From contig VTFK01000023.1 in assembly GCA_009617715.1 (NCBI GenBank), positions 620,001-684,000 on the forward strand: a DNA stretch of 64,000 nucleotides, read 5' to 3'. Positions 57,235-64,000 of this stretch are shown here, piece by piece. Source of the stretch: Plectrocnemia conspersa. Taxonomy: Eukaryota; Arthropoda; Insecta; Trichoptera; Polycentropodidae. The position numbers were made by a program, and so were the translations under genes. Each line of letters opens with the position of its first letter. The first letter of the stretch is position 1. The notes under the pieces were generated by a model that was not told where the DNA came from, searched no databases, and was given only the letters and a program-made list of their open reading frames with translations.

Positions 57235-60160
57235 ATTTATGGTTTAAAAATACTAGTTTTTAAATAAACGTATATGCTCTTTTGATCTACTTTTTTGCGT
57301 ACTCAATGAAGATATTGATTCTACGCGTCATATATGTAAATATAATAAACTATAAAAGATTAGACAATAGATTATTATTCATAATTCGCACACATTTAAA
57401 ATCAGGCCATAGTATATCAACGTAGAGACAGAATAACATCATCTGATCTTCGGTTTAATTATATTATATAGAAATATAATATTACTTATTTGTGTGAAAA
57501 ATGGTAATAAATATATTTTAATGAAATTGAGACTGAATTTGTATAGCAATTAAGGAGTATAAAATTGTTAAGTTAGTTAAAAGTACAAACACACAAATAT
57601 TAAGCTTAATACTTATTAAATAAAAATATTATATATAAATATTTTAGACATATTGTTAATAAACGTCAGAAAAACTTTGATGTTACAAACTTAATATTTA
57701 TAGGTTTATTTAGTAAAAATATATAATACACATGATGCAGATCAGAACTGTTTTATAAATATGCAAAACATGATGTTGTAAAATGAATAACATTTTAAAA
57801 ACATTGTATTATAATGTATCAAATGTAAATCATAGTATTTTATGTAATTAAAAGTATATATTATTGTGTTTTATATACAATTATTTATATTAAATATTTA
57901 TGGTTAATACATGAAGAAAAAGGGATTAGTTAATAAATTAATAAAAAACAACTCACGTATAAATATCACAGTTTTGAACTTACTCTTGATTTATAAACAT
58001 TCAAAAAACGACACAGTAAGCAATAAGCTGGCTAGGTGATCTTAGGGAGTATGTTAGCCTAACGAGAGCTGAGATTAGAATGGTGCTGAGATCTAGAAGC
58101 GTTTTGCAGAAATGCTGCGGAGCTGTTTTCACTTGCACGATCAAACTTTGGTACGTAGGCGAAATATTTAGTTCTGTTTGCAATTTATTTTATATGTATA
58201 TACATTATAGTTATGTTATATTAAAGCAATAGTGACTCTTGTCAAATAGAACTGTTTTTTTAAAGTAGGTTAAGTAAATTAAAATAAAAAGTTAAAATTG
58301 TAGTTTCGAAAGAAAAGTAAATATTAGTTTAAACTATTAAATATGTTCATCTAAATATATATTATTGAACTATCTATAATTTAATTAAACAATAAATGCT
58401 CTATTTATAAATATTATATGTTGGGATGATTTTATACGAAACAAATATAGGATAAAACTATATTTGTTTAATATAGAACAATAAGCTTGAAAAATCTTGT
58501 TTAAAAATATAACCATCTCTACGAGTCGCAAATAGCCTTAATATTTATCTCGATCATAAAAGAGTAGCGTAATGTAGAGCGTGCATTTATCAGAAGCACG
58601 CAACACTACAAAGTGATTACAATAAAAGTAAACGTAAATAGCCAACTATTGCAAAATAAATAATAAAAAATCGAATAAGATTCGCTGATGAGTTTTCACT
58701 TATCATAATGACACACATTTTATAGTTTCACAATAAAAACATCATACTACAGTTTATTTTTTGAATCAATGCAAACATCTTCAAAAAAATATACAATAGT
58801 ATTATGATTATCTTTTCGCATGAATGAGAGTACAAGTGAGCGCAGTATTTATTCGGTCCAGTAGCAAACATATACAAGAAGTGATATGAGAAAGAGAAAT
58901 TAAATCATTTATGCAGAGAAAATGATGATTAAATATTATTTTATCTGTGATCTATAATTTCAATGAAGATCCTAAGTTAGTTTTCTACTTAATGGTTAAG
59001 GTCTTAACTTTATCTAGCGTTACTTGTTCTCATATCGCTACAAAATACAGGTTAACGCTTTCCAAGAAAATGGTTAATTGTCTACTATCGTGATGCCCGC
59101 TATTAAAGCTTTAGGACTCGAAATATTTTTATCTAATTTGTGCGTATGTATTATTTTCGTATATAACGGTATGTGAGTTATCAAAATTTTTTTCGCACAA
59201 ATTATGTCGATTATATTTTTCCGGATGTTTAACAACTCGTCTACCTTTGGTCTACTTAAAGTCACACAATCGTGTCGGTAACATTTATTCCATGACGCTA
59301 ACAGAAATGTCGCCGAATGTACCCAAAAACGTTTTCGTTCACGCTTTTGAACCCGTTTCTTGTGCAAAATCTAACGGTGGCATTTTTGAAGATGCTAATA
59401 TTTAAATCGGAAACCGTAGAAAATTGCGGTCGGTTTTGTTAATGCACTGTTTTGATGCGATAATAATTTGTTCAATCGCTAATCCATGGGATTTCTAAAA
59501 AATATAAGTATATGCCTAATTTAAAAATATGCTTAGTAAGTATCACAGACTAAACAAAATTCATGAGCCACAATTGCCGTAATCTAATCAGATAATGCAA
59601 CGAAGAGTTTGACATAGTTTGCTTAAGTATTTTTAAAATTTCGCAATAATAAAAACAAATCTAAAAAAACAATAATATCACATTATATATTATCCTAAAT
59701 ATATGATTAATGTCTTATTATTAAAATATATTCCCTTAGAATAAGACATAATTAGAGCTATTAAGAAAACATCACATGTATATCATTTTCATTATGTTTA
59801 TAATTTTCTCCTATTTAAATTAAACATGTTACGTTTGCTTTCATTTTTATATTTTCTCTCTCAATTAAGGTTTTGCAGAAACTTTCCTAGAATTTTCAAT
59901 TATATTCATACAACATAATTAGATGTGTGATTTTATTTCTTATTTATTCCATTTGTGTCAAAACCAATATAATTTTGAAATGCTTCATTTATCAAAAAGG
60001 CCATGTGTATTTTTACAATAAAATTTACTTATGTTTTCAAATAAAAATACAATACAAAATATATGTTAGGATTCCTATTATAATTTTAAATTTATTGTTA
60101 GTGTTTTTTTTTAATCAAACTTATTTTAAATGAATGAAAAACGACTAATTCATGTAAAAA
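57235..60160. other. Intergenic DNA
   Basis: AT-rich. A more balanced stretch at 57995-58190 and another at 59060-59440 carry minus-strand frames (58001-58183 and 59074-59367), but neither shows a protein signature or a splice pair. No call made. Confidence 0.4.
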
Positions 60161-60165
60161 ATCAA

Positions 60166-60403
60166 ATTTTAAAAGAGCAGCACATTAAAAAAAACTTCTT
60201 TAAATTTATATTTATGTATTATTTATTTTTGATTAAAATTTGATTTATAAAGGATCATATAATTTTATTTTAAATATTAATGTTAAAAAATAAAGTTATA
60301 TTTTCACTAGCGTATCAGTGAAATTATATTCAAATACATTTTCACATGTACATAGATATAAAACTGATGGTCGCTAGTGAAATAATATGCTGCTCTAAAA
60401 TGT
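60166..60403. mobile_element. MITE-like element with nested inverted repeats
   Basis: The outer ends pair as ATTTTAAAAGAGCAGCACAT and the complement of ATGCTGCTCTAAAATGTTA. An inner pair, TTTTCACTAGCGTATCAG (60301) and CTGATGGTCGCTAGTGAAAT (60364), forms a second inverted repeat. About 238 bp, non-coding, superfamily undecided. Confidence 0.45.
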
Positions 60404-60404
60404 T

Positions 60405-60750
60405 AATTAAACCTAGTTTGACATTTACGAAACATTAATTTTCTGTTCCAACTCAAACCTAACATAAACAAATTAACTCCAACATGGCCTAATGATAGTT
60501 ATAAAATCACTTTCATTGGGTAATTAAATATTGTAGCATTTTGCCAAGATCATCCATTTGTGAACAAATACAGTTTTACTGATACTAAGCAGTGAAATTG
60601 TAAATTAATAGTTATAGTTAAAAACATTTTAACTAGCATGGTTAGTAAAAGTACAAAAATAATTTTAAGGTTTGAGAACCCTAGAGGGTGTGACTTCGTT
60701 TTCAGTAGGACGCATGTGTAGAATCTAGTTAGAGTTTTAATTTATTATAT
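60405..60750. other. Intergenic DNA, nothing recognised
   Basis: No frame, repeat or splice pair supported. Confidence 0.4.
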
Positions 60751-60754
60751 TTAC

Positions 60755-60939
60755 ATATGTTGCGACAGACGATAAATAGCAAGATGTATTTTCCGAGCGG
60801 TGGCGGAGAAGCTGGCGGAGGGATGATGTTTGCGGACGGCAGGGGTCTGCTTGTATTTTCGAATGTTTGCCTGAGTTTTCGAGTGGCTGCTTGTGGATTC
60901 CTTCTTCTCAGCGTCAGGGCTGCAGAGCTACCAAAAAAA
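60755..60939 (-). CDS. Candidate exon, Arg/Pro-rich, of an unseen minus-strand gene
   Basis: On the minus strand a pyrimidine-rich acceptor (TTTTTTTATGCTTTGCAG) opens a GC-richer block that reads FFGSSAALTLRRRNPQAATR, then KLRQTFENTSRPLPSANIIP, PPASPPPLG and a hydrophobic KYILLFIVCRNI. It ends at a CATAT|GTAAAT donor-like site, or runs on to a stop a few codons later. Codon use and composition differ sharply from the flanks, and the arginine- and proline-rich text looks like real protein. The first ATG-initiated frame (from 61058) runs through the acceptor and is probably an artefact. No partner exon was found in the window, and the family is not recognised. Confidence 0.4.
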
Positions 60940-60944
60940 CTGCA

Positions 60945-63775
60945 AAGCATAAAAAAAACAATCACAATTATCCAGCGATATCCAACCAAGCGCTGCAGTC
61001 GCTTCTTAAAATGAAATAAGTATACGTCTTTAGAAAGCGACATTTGCTTGATAGGCATTGTCCAAGGTCATTGTTAAAAGAAAAATGCTAAATTTATTAT
61101 TACATACTTTTTTATTTTTTCAAATCACAAGATTTAAGATCAACTACAATTGAATAAATTCAGAAAAAATTATGGAACATTTTAAATACATAATTGTATA
61201 GAATTTATTATATAAACAATAGCTAATAATGCTTGGAACGAATTTGATATATATATAAAGATCGGATCCGTATCGGCGCTTGTTTTTTGTAAATTTGAAT
61301 GTAAATTAAATAACTATTAGTAAATTAACCGCAATTGAATTATTGAAATAAAATCGTTGCGTCTTAAAACAAGAAACGCAAAAACATAGCACGAACTTCA
61401 CAAAAATTTGAGACGCATATCTATTTTTGGGATAAACATTTTTTGAAAAAAAACAATGAAAAAATTCTACGAACTTCGGTCATAATAGATACGGCGGATA
61501 AACATTTAATTTACAAATGTTTTTCAATGGCGTGAAAGTATGTATTTTTTTGTTGAGAAGAAGCATCTTATTGTCTCGCATTTCGAAACAAAATAAAGGC
61601 GCATACAGGACCTTGGATTTTGGAGCGTCACTAGTCACTCGAGTATATTGAGAGAAAAAAACAAAATAACCAATTGTTCAAAGCTACAAGATTGTTTTCA
61701 ATTTTATAGTTGAAAATCAGGCGAATATTTTGATTGAGAACCCTAATCCTAGCTTATATACCTTCAAATTAGTCCCATAATTGATATTTGCAGAATTTAT
61801 AATCTCAGTTTGTTATTTCAATGTTATATTTTATAAGTTTTGGAGCATCCAAATCAAATAAAAAAAAATCAACGAAAAATCTTTAATTACTATATTTATA
61901 AATTAAATAATGGTTGATATCATTAGGCTTACGATTTTTTTTACTTATTTCGAGGGAATACGGTTAATTTGTATAAATTTAAATAAACGTTCAAGTTTTT
62001 ATATCTATATACTATTATAATAAATTCCGTGATTGCATAAAATTAGTTATAATGCGCAGAAGCTCTCTAATTAAAGTTCGAGGCGTATAAATTAACAGAT
62101 TAGATCGATCTGTTTGAATAAATCACAGCTTGTGATATTTATCTTTGGTATGTTAATAACAAAACGGATTACTTGATCGTCTACATTTTATACTTAATTA
62201 TATGTTTTCGATTAATAATTATTGTGCGATATCAACTTATCTATTTAGTACAAAATGAAGAATTGTCGTGTGACATGCAAAATAAACTCTCGCTTATCAT
62301 CATCGTAGTTAATCAAAGAATCTCAAAGAATACAATGAAACAAAACACGTTAAGTACATCATTTAAATGCAGCATTGTGTAAAAGTACTTGTGGAGTATG
62401 AATAATGTAAAAGAAAGCAAGTTTGTAACACAGATACGTCAATATTCATCTTTGATATTTCACACTTTTCTAATAATTTTATTAAGTATCAAATTTCACA
62501 TTTTGCGGATTTAGAGTTACTCATTTATAAAATCAGTTGTTATTCCAAAAATGATTTTAGCACACACATTAAATCTGACATCAAATTCATGAAGTACGTA
62601 TGTATATGAATATATCGCAATTGCCTTACTTGCATGCTGATTTTCCGCAAATGTTTATTTACTTATACCTACGAGAATCAGAGATAATACATCTGTAACC
62701 TTAATTTTCCCATTTGAATGTATAAGATACATACGTACATGTACATATAAAAAACAAAATTCTATCTATTATACAATAAATAATTCTGTATGAATTATAT
62801 TCCATTTTTTTCTGATTCGAAAAATTTAAACTAACAAGACAATAACGTAATCAGTGTTGTCATACAATATATTTATATAATAGATAAATAATACATATTT
62901 AAATAGAACACATACAATTTATGTTAAATGGTTAAAACTATTATTGCATTCACAAAGTAACTAGAGCGTTTAGTATGCAAAGTATTTTTGTACGTAATTA
63001 CAACGAGAGTACCATTTTGTTATTAGATAATTTTAGGTATTTTACTTTACACTTTTAATGCTTCGATTGTTATACTATTAAATTGTATTTTAATTAAAAT
63101 AAATTATAATTCTCATTAAAATGCTTGTTATTTAATTGAACTAGTTTTCATCAAGTTAGTAATTTAAAAAACATGTAATATTTGTAGATAAATATAGCTT
63201 TTTTAATTTAGTTTTGTGATTAACATACATAGCCATTAAATAATGTATTCTGTTTTTTTTAGATTATTTATTGTTTACTATAAGATAAATTTTTTCGCCG
63301 AATTATCTATGGAAACGTTACATATATTTATTATAAATCCGTTATGAGTTATAATTAACTTTTTTATAGGATTAAATTGAACATGGTAAATAACAATATA
63401 TTATAAACTAGCGAGTGTAACTGTACGATAAACTAGCAAGTGTGCGAATACCGTACCCTCAACATTTTGGGGTTTAAATATTATTTTTGCTTCGTTCTGA
63501 TTTTAAAAAATATATTTTTAAATTTATTGGTTAAAATTATACTTATTATTTATGATTTCCAATGATAGTAAAAATGGTTAAATGTATAAAAAATTACTTA
63601 ACATTTTGAATTCATTTGAAAATAGGTTTACAACTTGACTAAATATTTCCAGAAAAAAAAATTATATTATTTAACGCTAGATTTGAAACTTTTATATTTA
63701 ATGATAAATCTAAATATTGTATATAATTTATGAAGAGGTTTAAAACTTAGCTAGATAATAATAAATTAAACATTG
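60945..63775. other. Intergenic DNA or intron, nothing recognised
   Basis: AT-rich, with somewhat more balanced patches at 61370-61660 and 62030-62410. Short frames only. If the 60.75-kb exon is real, this would be its upstream intron. Confidence 0.35.
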
Positions 63776-63777
63776 TA

Positions 63778-64000
63778 CAATGAAATCTCAATAAAACGAA
63801 GCTCACAGAACCAATGAATAAATTTCGGTATACTGAAAATTCGTTATATTGAATGCAAGGAAGATGATATATTTTTATTTGATTTTTAATTACAGCATCA
63901 AAATAACCTCTTATTAAGTTTAAAAATCGTTATTTGTCTATTTTTAAGGATACTGTATGAAACACAATAAAATTTGTAAAAAAAATGTTTTATAAAAAAT
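63778..64000. mobile_element. End of another pogo/Tigger-like transposon, cut by the window edge
   Basis: After a TA, the sequence runs CAATGAAATCTCAATAAAAC, GAAGCTCACAGAACCA, then TTTCGGTATACTGAAAATTC and GTTATATTGAA. This is the known layout of Tigger/pogo termini (CA-TGGAA-CTCGATATAACGAA-CTCAC, followed by TTCGTTATATCGAA repeats), here with decay. The rest of the element would lie beyond the window. Confidence 0.6.

Noticed and set aside
59074..59367. 97-codon minus-strand frame
   Set aside because: No signal peptide, domain, repeat or splice context, and the C-terminal half is typical of chance AT-rich coding.
1..64000. tRNA, rRNA and CRISPR-like features
   Set aside because: No T-loop (GGTTCGAAT-type) with a matching cloverleaf, no rRNA core sequence and no evenly spaced identical repeats were seen. 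The tandem arrays are diverged and have no unique spacers.

Overview
This window looks like nuclear DNA of an insect, probably holometabolous. It is very AT-rich, has long gene-poor stretches, and its genes are split by short spliceosomal introns. The recognisable proteins are secreted, low-complexity, cuticle-type products. Many transposon remnants (Tigger/pogo, hAT, piggyBac-like, non-LTR and LTR retroelements) lie between the genes. I saw no bacterial operon, CRISPR array, rRNA or convincing tRNA. All family names come from reading the sequence; no database search was possible.

Layout. (1) 0-6.6 kb: decayed non-LTR and possibly hAT fragments, then a plus-strand gene for a very long N/Q-rich secreted protein (about 1,411 aa). 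Its frame is broken by a compensating pair of frameshifts near 4.26 and 4.41 kb. (2) 6.9-8.0 kb and 25.2-26.3 kb: two copies of one internally deleted Tigger-like element. (3) 10.2-12.6 kb: a two-exon gene for a Pro/Val/Tyr/His-rich cuticle-type protein. (4) 13-20 kb: intergenic DNA with LTR-like, hAT-like and tandem-repeat remnants. (5) 20.3-21.3 kb: a two-exon gene for a His/Glu-rich secreted protein. (6) 21.3-30 kb: AT-rich desert with a second LTR-like remnant, the second Tigger copy and a perfect 52-bp palindrome. (7) 30.3-31.9 kb: a single-exon gene for a signal-peptide, low-complexity, membrane-segment protein. (8) 37.2-43.5 kb, minus strand: two long terminal coding exons (about 870 and 670 codons) behind one short signal-peptide exon whose splice phase fits both. 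(9) 46.1-46.9 kb: a foldback element carrying a nested hAT MITE with a perfect 8-bp target duplication. (10) 48.7-50.6 kb: two small intronless open frames ending in WTC[S/T]. (11) 50.6-64 kb: transposon remnants, a four-copy hidden tandem array, two doubtful minus-strand exons, and the end of another pogo-like element at the right edge.

The certain or likely host proteins mostly share one design: signal peptide, low-complexity body, sometimes a furin-like dibasic site and a C-terminal membrane segment. This fits extracellular matrix, cuticle or mucin-like roles in an epithelium. That common role is an inference from composition; no enzyme or catalytic motif was recognised in any host gene.
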